A DNA stretch of 36,105 bases from Planctomycetia bacterium (GTDB lineage: Bacteria; Planctomycetota; Phycisphaerae; Phycisphaerales; SM1A02). A program made the position numbers and the translations under genes. The stretch is from contig SXUJ01000157.1 in the NCBI GenBank assembly GCA_005790565.1, forward strand, positions 1 to 36,105. Reading direction: 5' to 3'. Positions 1-8,506 of this stretch are shown in pieces; within the stretch, counting starts at the first letter, position 1, and each line of letters opens with the position of its first letter. A model generated the notes under the pieces. The model made no database searches, had not been told where the DNA came from, and saw only the letters and a program-made list of their open reading frames with translations.

Positions 1-49
1 AGAATCTTGCACGAGCGCTCAAGCACGCGCGCGGCAGAATTCCAGTCTC

Positions 50-69
50 GCGCTCAAGTACTTGAGCGC
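50..69. repeat. Perfect 20-bp palindrome in an intergenic region
   Basis: GCGCTCAAGTACTTGAGCGC is identical to its own reverse complement. The half-site CTCAAG recurs nearby at 18-23, 137-142 and 150-155, the last overlapping the stop codon of the lipoprotein gene that ends at 151. The first 150 bases hold no convincing gene. The palindrome lies about 80 bases beyond that gene's 3' end. It has no T-run, so a classical intrinsic terminator is doubtful; an operator or a dispersed intergenic repeat is equally possible. Confidence 0.6.
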
Positions 70-150
70 TCGCGACTTGCGCCGCGTTGCGTCCTCCGTG
101 CAACGAACCTCGTAGGTGCGGCGTCCGGCACAAGTACTCAAGTCAGCCGC

Positions 151-822
151 TCAAGATTCGCTTGACGGAGTCGCTTCTTCGCTCGCCACTTCTTCTGCGC
201 CTGTGGGCGTGGCAGTTTCAGCAGTGGTGTTCGCTCGTGCCGCTTCGCGCGCGGCAAGACTTGCAGCCTTCCGCGCTTCGCGATCCGCTTCCGCCTGCGC
301 TTGCACGATGGCCTCGGCAGGTCGTGGATCATTGGCGGTTGGCGCAGTGACCGGAATCACCCACCGAGTGACAGAGTCAAGTTGATACCCCGAGAAGACG
401 CCGCCGGAGAACTTCACCGTCGCGAGTTGCCAGATTCCTCGGTCAACATAGAGCACATCGACTTCCGCCTTGCCGCCGTTGAGTCGAATCTGTTCAACGC
501 TGTAGACGATCGCATCACCATCCGTCATCGCTCGCACGGGCAGCGTGGTGCGCGAACTCAATCGCGACTCCACTCGCTTCCACACTGTGCTCTGCACGCC
601 TGCAGGCAGGTTGAACACGACTGCTTCCTGATTTGGATCCTTCGCCGCTCGCGCAACGCCAAGCACCGCATCGCCCATCAACTCAGGACAGGGCGAAACA
701 TCCGGTCTCGCGGGCGCCTTGCCGGCAGTCGCGGGGTAGGTGAGCGACGATGTGCAGCCAGTCACCGCAACGCATCCAAGAAGTGCGGAAGTACCAATGG
801 CAAGAATACGAAGTGCGCGCAT
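151..822 (-). CDS. Predicted lipoprotein of unknown function
   Basis: This is a 223-residue protein starting MRALRILAIG. A hydrophobic signal sequence is followed by two possible lipobox cysteines, Cys17 (LLGC) and Cys23 (VTGC), so it is probably lipid-anchored. The middle is a compact domain of about 130 residues with mixed beta pattern and no motif I recognise. The last 55 residues or so are Ala/Glu/Arg-rich (AEAIVQAQAEADREARKAA) and look helical, ending in an Ala/Thr/Glu/Ser-rich disordered tail. The reading frame stays open upstream to 1083, but that extension is Arg-rich and runs over the end of mnmE, so I chose the internal ATG that begins the signal peptide. It follows mnmE on the same strand with a gap of 64 bases. 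I do not recognise the family. Confidence 0.75.
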   Translation of the reverse strand: MRALRILAIGTSALLGCVAVTGCTSSLTYPATAGKAPARPDVSPCPELMGDAVLGVARAAKDPNQEAVVFNLPAGVQSTVWKRVESRLSSRTTLPVRAMTDGDAIVYSVEQIRLNGGKAEVDVLYVDRGIWQLATVKFSGGVFSGYQLDSVTRWVIPVTAPTANDPRPAEAIVQAQAEADREARKAASLAAREAARANTTAETATPTGAEEVASEEATPSSES

Positions 823-886
823 GGCGAGATCGTAGCGCGTGGAACCGCGCGTGAGTCTGCAATCAACCGCTAGCAGATAGACGCCA

Positions 887-2293
887 CTACTTTCCAATAC
901 AGAATCGCGAGAAGATTCGGCCAAGGACTTCGTCGGAGTCAAGTCCGCCCGCAATCGGATGCAGCGCCTCAACAGCCGCGCGGAGCAGTGCTGCGGTCTC
1001 TTCTGGCCGAGACCACCGGCGCGGTGAGAGCTGCGCGTCCGCCGCCGCTGCGGCCTCGAGAAGAATGCCGCGCGCCTCCGCAACGGCCGACGCCTGCCTC
1101 GGAAGGACAGCCGACAGCGCTGCCCCGCGCGATGGCAAGCGACGCAACATCCTTGCGACGAGTGCCTTCAGTGCTTCCACGCCTTCGCCACTATGCGCGC
1201 TCGTTCGCAGCGCGTCGGCTGCGACCTCGCGATCGGCGTTCCGATCGCACTTGGTTGCCACGCGCGCCAACCTTGCGGGGTCAAGCTCGGTCGGTGCGCG
1301 ATCGAATTCGACCGAATCGACGGCCTCGCACCAAAGCACAAGGTCCGCATCCGCCCGTTCCTCCTGCGCACGCTTCTGCGCGAGCGCCGCGATGGAGTCA
1401 TCCAATGCCAAACATGGTGTGTAACCCGCAACATCGGTCAACTCTGCGGTGATGTCCTTGGCAAACACAACGCGCTCAGTAATCGCGTCGCGCGTCGTTC
1501 CAATCTCATCCGCAGTCACCGTCCGCTCTCTCCCAAGCAGGGCGTTGAAAAGCGAACTCTTCCCCGAGTTTGGCGCCCCAAACAGCGTCACTCGACTAAG
1601 GGCTCGTGCGCGATCCTCTGCCACCCCACGCCCAGCAAGGATGTCGAGCCGCTCGCTCAACGCGCGCAGCAGCGGCGCAAGCTCCGCGGGGGTGATTGCG
1701 GTGACATCTTCCACATCGCTGAAGTCAATACCGGCCTCGACAAGCGCGAGAAGGTTCGTCACCTCATCGACAACCGCAGTGGCTTCGAGCGCGAGTGCGC
1801 CGGACGCAAGCATGCGCGAGGCGGCAAGCTCTGCATCGTCAGCCGCCGCAATCGCCGCGGCGAGCGCCTCGGCAGCAGCAAGGGCGAGTCGTCCGTTGAG
1901 AAATGCACGCATCGCAAACTCCCCCGCCACCGCCTGCCGCGCGATGCAATCCTCCTTGGACGCACTCGCGAGGAGTGCCTCGAGTGCGGCGTCGAGGAGC
2001 GCTGGATTCGACGGCAAGAGTGCCTCGAAGCAATCTTCCCCAGTGAAGCTCGCAGGCGCGGGCATCCAAAGCACCAAACACGGGACGATGCCCACGCTCG
2101 TCTTGAGACGATTGGGCGCATGACATCGGTGGGTCGGCAAGGCGCGCACAAACGCGTGTTGAAACGCACGCGCGAGCGATGAACCCGATGCTCGAAGCAA
2201 TGCACGGGTGCCGCGCCCCGGCGCGCTGCCGCGAGCGATCACGATGCCCGACGCAGACGCAGGAGTTGCTTGCGTCGTGGGTTCCACACTCAC
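887..2293 (-). CDS. mnmE: tRNA modification GTPase MnmE (TrmE), divergent
   Basis: MnmE works with MnmG to install the 5-carboxymethylaminomethyl group on wobble uridine of certain tRNAs, in the cytoplasm. The 468 residues match the usual length. Visible are the N-terminal folate-binding domain (GSAPGRGTRALLRASG; SFTGED at 82-87; GEFAMRAFLNGRL), the P-loop GAPNSGKSS at 239-247, G2 GTTRD at 265-269, G3 DVAG at 287-290, G4 TKCD at 347-350, and the diagnostic C-terminal CIGK whose Cys is catalytic. The start is GTG; it overlaps the yidC stop by 4 bases (GTGA), which suggests translational coupling. Oddities: the usual histidine/glycine-rich stretch after TGED is replaced by EALLPSNP, G3 reads DVAGY rather than DTAGI/L, and the following K-loop region is unlike the standard one. 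mnmG is not in the window. Confidence 0.93.
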   Translation of the reverse strand: MSVEPTTQATPASASGIVIARGSAPGRGTRALLRASGSSLARAFQHAFVRALPTHRCHAPNRLKTSVGIVPCLVLWMPAPASFTGEDCFEALLPSNPALLDAALEALLASASKEDCIARQAVAGEFAMRAFLNGRLALAAAEALAAAIAAADDAELAASRMLASGALALEATAVVDEVTNLLALVEAGIDFSDVEDVTAITPAELAPLLRALSERLDILAGRGVAEDRARALSRVTLFGAPNSGKSSLFNALLGRERTVTADEIGTTRDAITERVVFAKDITAELTDVAGYTPCLALDDSIAALAQKRAQEERADADLVLWCEAVDSVEFDRAPTELDPARLARVATKCDRNADREVAADALRTSAHSGEGVEALKALVARMLRRLPSRGAALSAVLPRQASAVAEARGILLEAAAAADAQLSPRRWSRPEETAALLRAAVEALHPIAGGLDSDEVLGRIFSRFCIGK

Positions 2294-4413
2294 CTGCCCT
2301 TGAAGCGATTGGGCTGATCGGGCTTCTGCTTCGCGCGCTCGAGCGCTTTCTCGTAAAGGCGGCCCATGAAGTCTTGCTTCTTCTTGGCCTTCGGCGCAAG
2401 CAGGTCCATTTGCTCAACCTGCTTGCGAATGATGCGACCTTCGATGATGCCAAAGCAAGTAGAGGTGAAGATATACAGGGTCAAGCCACTCGGCGCGGAG
2501 TAGAGCATGATCGGGAACATCGCCGTCATCATGATCTGCATCATGCGCTGCTGCGACTTCTGTTCGTCAGTCATGGTGGCGGAAGGCGGAGGCGACATGT
2601 ACTTCGCCTGCACCCAGAAGACAAAACCCATCATGATCGGAAGAACATTCAATGACGAAATGGACAACCAATCGAAGCCAATCGGTGAACCGAATACGAA
2701 GAAGCGGTCGGCCGTGCTGAGATCAGCGAGGAACGACCAGCCACCAAAGTTCTGGAAAACACCGAAAAATGCAGCCTCTTGGCGAAGCGCGATCGCGAAG
2801 TACAGGACGGCGTAGAGCGCCATCCAGATAGGCATCTGCAGGAAAGTGGGCAACATGCCACCCACACATCCAGCTGGACTCACGCCCTTCTCGCGGAACA
2901 TGCGAATCTGTTCCTGCTGCATTCGAGCTGGTTCGTCCTTGTACCGCTTCTGCAGAGCGTCGAGTTCTGGCTTGAGCGCGGACATCGCCTTCGAAAAACG
3001 CTGCATCGAAATCTGAGACTTCTTCGTCACCGGATGCAAGATCAATCGAACGACGATCGTGAGCGCAATGATCGACAATCCCCAATCGAAGAGCACATAG
3101 TCATGGAGTGTCGTCAACACCCACAGCAAGGATCGCGCGAGCCAAGGGAAGGTGCAGAAACTGCAGCAGCCGGCCATGGAGTAGACGATGAGTTCACCCA
3201 TGTTGAGCGCCGCGTAGGGATCGTGCGACTCAAGGATGCGCGGCTCAAGTGGCCCTGCGTACACGCCAACATCAAACGATGCGCTGGCATTCGGCGCGAT
3301 GGTCGCGGTGGGTGACCACACGGTTGTGAAAAGCTGAGGCTTTCCATCGGAGCCCGGAGTTGTGCCGCCTGACACTTCGTCAATCGCGATCAACTTCTTT
3401 GATGGCGAAGATGGCGGGGCGTAGGGCGCATAGAGCGCAAGCGTGAAGTATCGATTCGTCGAACCCACCCAGCTCAGCGAGTATTCACCCTCTTTCGCCG
3501 CTGCATCCGGCCACAGGCCAGTGTTTCCACCATCGACAAGGTCAATCAACGTCTGCCGTTCAAAGGTCTGACCGTTGGAGAGAACGGTCGCTTGCAAGGG
3601 ATCCCTCTTCTGTGGAAGGATGTACCCAAAATGCATGCGTCGCGTTTCGGTGTACGCGCCCTTGTCCCCAGGCAGGTCACTCGGTCCATACATCTCGAAG
3701 CGCACTTCGAGCGGCGCTGCGGTTCGATTCGTGACTGACTGCAGAAGTGTTAGGTCATAGTTCGTTCCGCTCGATCGGTACTCGCGCGCGATCGTTGCAA
3801 TGACCGCGCCGGTCGCGTCGACGATTTCTGATTCAAACCGACCCGCGCTCGGTGAATGCCAGACCACGCCAAAGAGTGGAACGCTCGTGCCGTTTACGAC
3901 GATCTGACGAGCGGCGAACACTGGAACTTCGAATCCACCAATCGCCGACTCTCGTGTCACTTCGTACGGTTCACGCACCTCGCCCACCGTGGTTGCCGCG
4001 ACAAAGTACTTATTGAAGATGATGCTGCGAATGCCTGCGGCGTTGCGCGCGAACTCGATGCGAAATGGAAGAGCCTCATCGCCGCCTTGGCCCCCGAGAG
4101 CTCCGAGGCCAAGTGGTTCACCGACAACGGCATTGCCAGCTGGTCGCGCGGCGAGGGCGGAAAGCGGCGTAACCGTCGGAGCAGCCTCAGGCGTGGCCGT
4201 CAACTCGGTTCGCGGAGCGATTGCATTGGCTCCGCTCGCATCGCTTTCTCCCTCGGCACTGACCGACGCTGGTGCGACCTGTGCAATCGGAGTCGGTTCT
4301 GCATTCAGCGCACCACGACCCTTTCCTGTCATGAGGATCGCCACAAATCCTCCAAGCAGGCAGAGCGCAAACAGAGTGAAAAAGAGTTTTCGCCGGGCGG
4401 GATCCGTAAACAT
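2290..4413 (-). CDS. yidC: Membrane protein insertase YidC
   Basis: YidC inserts and folds inner-membrane proteins, alone or with SecYEG. The 707-residue protein starts MFTDPARRKLFF and has a single N-terminal membrane helix, an Ala/Pro-rich linker, a large periplasmic beta domain (about residues 115-400) and the conserved C-terminal membrane core. The core begins around LHDYVLFDWGLSIIALTIVV and includes RLILHPVTKKS, whose Arg is the groove arginine, then the cytoplasmic hairpin with RMFREKGVSPAGC and the helices from LPTFLQMPIWMALY onward. It ends in a basic tail (KAKKKQDF...NRFKGR), as expected for ribosome contact. An in-frame ATG at 4449 would add 12 residues; I prefer 4413 because it places the membrane anchor right at the start. 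It is co-transcribed with mnmE. The usual upstream partners rnpA and rpmH are absent. Confidence 0.95.
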   Translation of the reverse strand: MFTDPARRKLFFTLFALCLLGGFVAILMTGKGRGALNAEPTPIAQVAPASVSAEGESDASGANAIAPRTELTATPEAAPTVTPLSALAARPAGNAVVGEPLGLGALGGQGGDEALPFRIEFARNAAGIRSIIFNKYFVAATTVGEVREPYEVTRESAIGGFEVPVFAARQIVVNGTSVPLFGVVWHSPSAGRFESEIVDATGAVIATIAREYRSSGTNYDLTLLQSVTNRTAAPLEVRFEMYGPSDLPGDKGAYTETRRMHFGYILPQKRDPLQATVLSNGQTFERQTLIDLVDGGNTGLWPDAAAKEGEYSLSWVGSTNRYFTLALYAPYAPPSSPSKKLIAIDEVSGGTTPGSDGKPQLFTTVWSPTATIAPNASASFDVGVYAGPLEPRILESHDPYAALNMGELIVYSMAGCCSFCTFPWLARSLLWVLTTLHDYVLFDWGLSIIALTIVVRLILHPVTKKSQISMQRFSKAMSALKPELDALQKRYKDEPARMQQEQIRMFREKGVSPAGCVGGMLPTFLQMPIWMALYAVLYFAIALRQEAAFFGVFQNFGGWSFLADLSTADRFFVFGSPIGFDWLSISSLNVLPIMMGFVFWVQAKYMSPPPSATMTDEQKSQQRMMQIMMTAMFPIMLYSAPSGLTLYIFTSTCFGIIEGRIIRKQVEQMDLLAPKAKKKQDFMGRLYEKALERAKQKPDQPNRFKGR

Positions 4414-4526
4414 GGGAGGGGAAGAATAGCGGAGGGGTCGAGCGGGCACTCGCAGGCGACTCGAGCAGGGCTAGGGCTACCAAACCATTCCATCCAGGGC
4501 ATCGCCATCGCAGGTCCTACGCGACC

Positions 4527-4553
4527 AGCGTCAGCAGGGTGTCCCTGCACGCT
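4527..4553. promoter_or_regulatory. Strong bulged hairpin upstream of yidC
   Basis: AGCGT (4527-4531) pairs with ACGCT (4549-4553), and GCAGGG (4534-4539) pairs with CCCTGC (4543-4548). This gives an 11-bp stem with a two-base bulge and a TGT loop. It lies about 115 bases upstream of yidC on the minus strand and before the plus-strand secreted-protein gene. Neither strand has a T-run after it, so it is not a standard terminator. A leader structure for yidC is the simplest guess. The rest of 4414-4698 shows no gene. Confidence 0.45.
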
Positions 4554-4698
4554 ATGAGAAAAACTCAGGTTTGACGACGCGCGCTGCTGATCTTTCAAGT
4601 CTCACTAGAGTTTGATTGACGCGAGTGGGAGCCTTGGAATAGTCAATTTGTCATGGCCTCGGGATCGTGCCCCCGAGATTGGAGTCCCGAGGACCAAC

Positions 4699-5670
4699 AT
4701 GATCGAGAGGAAGAACAAGGTCTACGATGCCCTCGCCGAACTCCCAACGTGGTTCATGCGCACGGCTATGTGCCCGTGGCTCCTCATCTGCGCATCTGTG
4801 ACTTGCACTGACGCTCGTGCGCACGCCATGCAGGAAGTTGCGCCCGCCTCGATTACAACCATTGCGGAGTCTGCGACAGCGATGACGCTCCGATTCACGG
4901 ATGCGCGTGCCGCGCACATGACGATCGAGTTCAAGCGAACTACATCCACTGCGGCATGGACGCCTCCCGCTGATGCGAACGGATCCGAAGGAATCGTTTT
5001 TGGTCGAACCAATCCCGTCTACGCCTCCATCGCGCGGCAGCGCGCGCAAGGCATCACCGCCGAACAAGCAATCACAACGCTCACTTCTGCAATCTCGACT
5101 CGACCACTGACCGACATCACCATCTTTCGACTCGGTGCGACAGAAATGGCGATCGGCCTCTGGCAGGGAAAGTCCATTACGGAGATTTGGTTTGTTGGGG
5201 CACTCGTCGGGGAAATGCTCACTGTGGTCGCGCCCGGCGGTTGGTCGTTTTGCGATCGGGCCCTGCGCCTGTGCTGCCGAAGTGTTCCGAACCCCACCCC
5301 GGCGTTCGGCGAGCCCGCCAACATTCCGCAACCTCGAATCGGTTCCTGCAAGTTTGTGGCGAGAATCTGCGGCGAGGCCGCGAAGGAGGCCGCGTGCGAT
5401 TGCCTCCATACAGCCTGCGAATTCTGCTTTACCGAGCCGGAGTATTGCTGTGGCGACGACCCGCCGACCGATCCACCGACCGGTCCGCCGTGCCCGCTGC
5501 CCTGGCTTCCCGCAGACAGTGAGGATGCGTGTGTGACCGGCGTCGAGATCTGTGTCACGCCACCGGAGTCGCCCGCTCCGGCGCCGCCAGGACCATTGAC
5601 TCTGCTCCTTGATGAGATCGCGAATCGGCTGCAAGCTTGCATCGACCTACAGAACGCACAGGCGACGTGA
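4699..5670 (+). CDS. Cys- and Pro-rich secreted protein of unknown function
   Basis: This is a 323-residue protein read from ATG 4699, which has GAGG six bases upstream. An alternative ATG at 4756 gives a tidier signal peptide (MRTAMCPWLLICASVTCTDARAHA) but lacks a ribosome site. After the signal comes about 130 residues of ordinary globular composition. The C-terminal half then holds about 15 cysteines, many clustered (CCRS, ACDC, CEFC, EYCC), then a Pro-rich stretch (DPPTDPPTGPP). Such a pattern fits a disulfide-stabilised extracytoplasmic domain. An overlapping minus-strand ORF of 327 codons is Arg/Gly-rich and looks like a shadow. I do not recognise a family. Confidence 0.65.
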   Translation: MIERKNKVYDALAELPTWFMRTAMCPWLLICASVTCTDARAHAMQEVAPASITTIAESATAMTLRFTDARAAHMTIEFKRTTSTAAWTPPADANGSEGIVFGRTNPVYASIARQRAQGITAEQAITTLTSAISTRPLTDITIFRLGATEMAIGLWQGKSITEIWFVGALVGEMLTVVAPGGWSFCDRALRLCCRSVPNPTPAFGEPANIPQPRIGSCKFVARICGEAAKEAACDCLHTACEFCFTEPEYCCGDDPPTDPPTGPPCPLPWLPADSEDACVTGVEICVTPPESPAPAPPGPLTLLLDEIANRLQACIDLQNAQAT

Positions 5671-5701
5671 CCCCACACACGAGCCTTGCTAGCCTTTGAT
5701 T

Positions 5702-5756
5702 GTGGCGCGAATCCGTTGCGCGCGGTCGCCACAAGATCGAAGCTCGCTGTGGCGAC
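5702..5756. repeat. Competing hairpins between convergent genes
   Basis: GTCGCCACA (5725-5733) pairs perfectly with TGTGGCGAC (5748-5756) around a 14-base loop. The same CGCCAC can instead pair with GTGGCG at 5702-5707. The element lies between the 3' ends of a plus-strand and a minus-strand gene, so a shared transcription end structure is likely. There is no clear T-run on either side. Confidence 0.4.
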
Positions 5757-5815
5757 TCATGCCGCGCGTCGGTGCCCCATGGAAGGGATGCAAATCAGTT
5801 TGTGATTTGACCTCA

Positions 5816-6730
5816 CTACCTACCCTCAAGCAGCCGCTCCCCAAGCCATCGGTCGAGTTGATCATTCGCGAGAATGCGATCGCAAGTCTTCTGCACATCG
5901 TATTCAACGCGGTGAAACTCGATGCGATGGCGCGGTCCACCTAGATCGAGAATTGCATAGCTCGCGCGCGGATCACCGTCCCGCGGTTGACCCACTGAAC
6001 CCGGATTCACGATCGCCTTCAACTCTTCAGGTGACTCAACTTCGGACGCATCGGGCACCGTCCACACATTGTCAATGTCGGCGGGGCTCTCGAAAATGAA
6101 ATCGTCGTAATCGCGGCTGAAGACGCCAGGCCAGTGTGTGTGACCAACAAAGAGCGTGCAACCATCAGGAATGAGGCTGAAAATGTCTCTCATCTTGCGC
6201 GGATACGCCGACGCATCCTGCGGAAACAAGTACTCGTTGATGTACTTGCGCAGCGTGCCATGCACCGCGACATAGCGATCGAAGCGCTTGCGCACCGGCA
6301 TCATGTTGATGAAATCGAGTCGACGCATGCGATCTCGCTCAATGCGTGCGCGTTCTTCGGGGATGGATGGGTCCGTCGCAGCGAGCGTCCCTGATGCAAT
6401 GCGCGCATCAAGCGCCGCTGCCTCGACGATATGCCGCTGCATGATCGCGTCGCGGGTCCAATACGCCGCGCGCTTGGCAACCTCATTGAAGTTCGTCGGC
6501 TCATAGAGCACGGCGCAGTCGTGATTACCAAGAAGAGACCAGTCGCAGCGAGCCGCGACGATGTCGACACATTCCACTGGGTCTGGACCGTATCCGACCA
6601 CATCACCAAGGGAAACGAACTGCTCCACACCGTTGGCCTCGGCGTGCGCGATCACTGCCTCGAGCGCAGCGAGGTTCGCGTGAATGTCACTGAGGATCGC
6701 AATTCGCAAGGGAGGTGGACTTTCCGACAA
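5816..6730 (-). CDS. Calcineurin-like metallophosphoesterase
   Basis: This 304-residue protein has the full set of binuclear-metal motifs: SDIHAN (D-x-H), GDVVGYG, GNHD and GHTHWPG. The order and spacing resemble the YfcE/MJ0936-type phosphodiesterases, which hydrolyse phosphodiester or phosphomonoester bonds in small molecules. The substrate cannot be told from the sequence. The start is TTG at 6730; no ATG is available between the upstream stop and the first motif. A second TTG at 6709 would begin LRIAILSDIH. No signal peptide is seen, so it should be cytoplasmic. It is divergent from lpd, with 278 bases between them. Confidence 0.85.
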   Translation of the reverse strand: MSESPPPLRIAILSDIHANLAALEAVIAHAEANGVEQFVSLGDVVGYGPDPVECVDIVAARCDWSLLGNHDCAVLYEPTNFNEVAKRAAYWTRDAIMQRHIVEAAALDARIASGTLAATDPSIPEERARIERDRMRRLDFINMMPVRKRFDRYVAVHGTLRKYINEYLFPQDASAYPRKMRDIFSLIPDGCTLFVGHTHWPGVFSRDYDDFIFESPADIDNVWTVPDASEVESPEELKAIVNPGSVGQPRDGDPRASYAILDLGGPRHRIEFHRVEYDVQKTCDRILANDQLDRWLGERLLEGR

Positions 6731-7008
6731 GGATGAAGGCCTAGAACCAGAAGCGAGGGTGAATACTACAGGCTTGATCCACCAAACTGAGCGGCGCGGA
6801 CATACGGCGGGTATCGAAACGGGAGCAAGCCCCAGGGTCCACGGTTCCGTTCACCCCGCCATCCGTTCCCAGAGGGCCCGATCTCGCAGAGCAAATCGCA
6901 AACGCGGCGATATCGTCACCTCTACAATCCGCCCCCTTCAGTCGTGCGGCGATCGCAATCGCGGCACTCCTGCACGCATACTTCGCACTTCCCTTGGAGT
7001 TTTCAGTC

Positions 7009-8493
7009 ATGGCAGAAACAAAGCACTTCGATCTCATCGTCATTGGCGGAGGCCCCGGTGGCTATGTTGGCGCGATTCGCGCGGCGCAAATGGGAATGAA
7101 GGTCGCGTGCGTTGAGCGAAGTAAGCTCGGCGGCGTCTGCCTCAACTGGGGTTGCATTCCCACAAAGGCGCTCTTGCATAACGCTGAGCTCTATCTCGAA
7201 GCGATTCGCCACGGACGCGATTGGGGTTTCGACATCGATCCCGCAAGCGTGAAAGTGGATTGGTCGAAGGTCATGGGACGGAGCCGAAACATCACCACGC
7301 AGATCAGTAGCGGCGTCGCGTACCTCTTGAAGAAGAACAAGATCGAGCACTTCGAAGGACACGCGAAGATTGTCTCGGGCAAGACCTCGACTTCTCCATG
7401 CCGCATCGAACTCTCGAAGGCCGACCAGAACTACTACCACGGCATCGGCGGCGAGAAACTCGGCGAGATCACTGCTGATCGCATTCTCATCGCCACTGGA
7501 GCAGCACCTCGCGAACTTCCAAACACGCCGTGCGATGGAAAGACGATTTTGTCGAGTTACGACGCGCTCGCCTGCACCGAACAACCCAAGTCGATCGTCA
7601 TCGTCGGTTCCGGCGCTATCGGCATGGAGTTCGCGTACTTCTTCAATGCATTCGGCACCAAGGTCACGGTCGTCGAAATGGTGGATCGCATTCTTCCCAT
7701 CGAAGACGATGACATCTCCAAAGCCGCGCTGAAGACCTTCACCAAGCAAGGCATGGAGTTCCTCGTCGCGCACACGACGACCAAGATCGAGAAGAAGGCA
7801 ACGGGCGGCGCGATCGTGACCGTGGCGAGCACGCAAGACAAGTCGCAGACGAAGACGATTGAATGCGATGCAGTGCTTGTTGCCATTGGTGTGAAGGGGC
7901 GCTTTGATGGACTCTTCGACGCGAAGCTCGGCATGCGCGTGGAGAAGGACCACATCTGGACGGACTACAAGGACAAGAAGGAACCGACTTATCAAACTTC
8001 CGTCGCTGGCGTCTACGCCATCGGCGATGTCATCGGGCCGCCATGGCTCGCGCATGTGTCGAGCGAAGAAGCGGTCGCGTGCGTCGAGCGCATGAAGGGG
8101 CATCACACGCTCGGCGTCGACTATGCGTCGATTCCAGGCTGCACCTACTGCAACCCGCAGATCGCATCGGTTGGCATGACCGAGCGCGACGCGAAGGCCA
8201 AGGGCATCGCGTACTCCGTCGGTACCTACAACCTCAAGAGCCACGGCAAAGCGATCGCGGTCGGCGCAACCGAGGGCCTCGTGAAGATCATCACCAGTAA
8301 GCCGTATGGAGAAATCCTCGGCGCGCATATCTTTGGTGAAGACGCAAGCGAACTCATCGGCGAGATGTGCCTCGCACGCAGAGTCGAAGCAACCATCGAA
8401 GATGTGATCTCGACGGTGCACGCACATCCGACGATGCACGAAGCACTCCACGAAGCAGCCCTTGCCACCGAAGGCCGCGCGATTCACGCGTAG
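7009..8493 (+). CDS. lpdA: Dihydrolipoyl dehydrogenase (E3)
   Basis: This flavoenzyme reoxidises dihydrolipoamide in 2-oxo acid dehydrogenase or glycine cleavage complexes, passing electrons to NAD+. The 494-residue protein shows the FAD motif GGGPGG at 13-18, the redox disulfide Cys44/Cys49 (GGVCLNWGCIPTKA), the NAD-binding GSGAIGMEF, the second FAD motif GVYAIGDV, and the catalytic HAHPTMHE near the C terminus. The ATG at 7009 is preceded by GGAG at a suitable distance; an in-frame start at 6994 is less likely. It stands alone, with no E1, E2 or gcv genes nearby, so it probably serves complexes encoded elsewhere. A TACAAT box at 6923-6928 could be a -10 element but lacks a good -35. Confidence 0.95.
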   Translation: MAETKHFDLIVIGGGPGGYVGAIRAAQMGMKVACVERSKLGGVCLNWGCIPTKALLHNAELYLEAIRHGRDWGFDIDPASVKVDWSKVMGRSRNITTQISSGVAYLLKKNKIEHFEGHAKIVSGKTSTSPCRIELSKADQNYYHGIGGEKLGEITADRILIATGAAPRELPNTPCDGKTILSSYDALACTEQPKSIVIVGSGAIGMEFAYFFNAFGTKVTVVEMVDRILPIEDDDISKAALKTFTKQGMEFLVAHTTTKIEKKATGGAIVTVASTQDKSQTKTIECDAVLVAIGVKGRFDGLFDAKLGMRVEKDHIWTDYKDKKEPTYQTSVAGVYAIGDVIGPPWLAHVSSEEAVACVERMKGHHTLGVDYASIPGCTYCNPQIASVGMTERDAKAKGIAYSVGTYNLKSHGKAIAVGATEGLVKIITSKPYGEILGAHIFGEDASELIGEMCLARRVEATIEDVISTVHAHPTMHEALHEAALATEGRAIHA

Positions 8494-8506
8494 CTTGAGT
8501 ATCGCT

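Noticed and set aside
4651-5634. 327-codon minus-strand ORF opposite the Cys-rich protein
   Set aside because: Arg/Gly/Cys-rich shadow composition, no signal or motif; the plus-strand frame has a signal peptide and protein-like composition.
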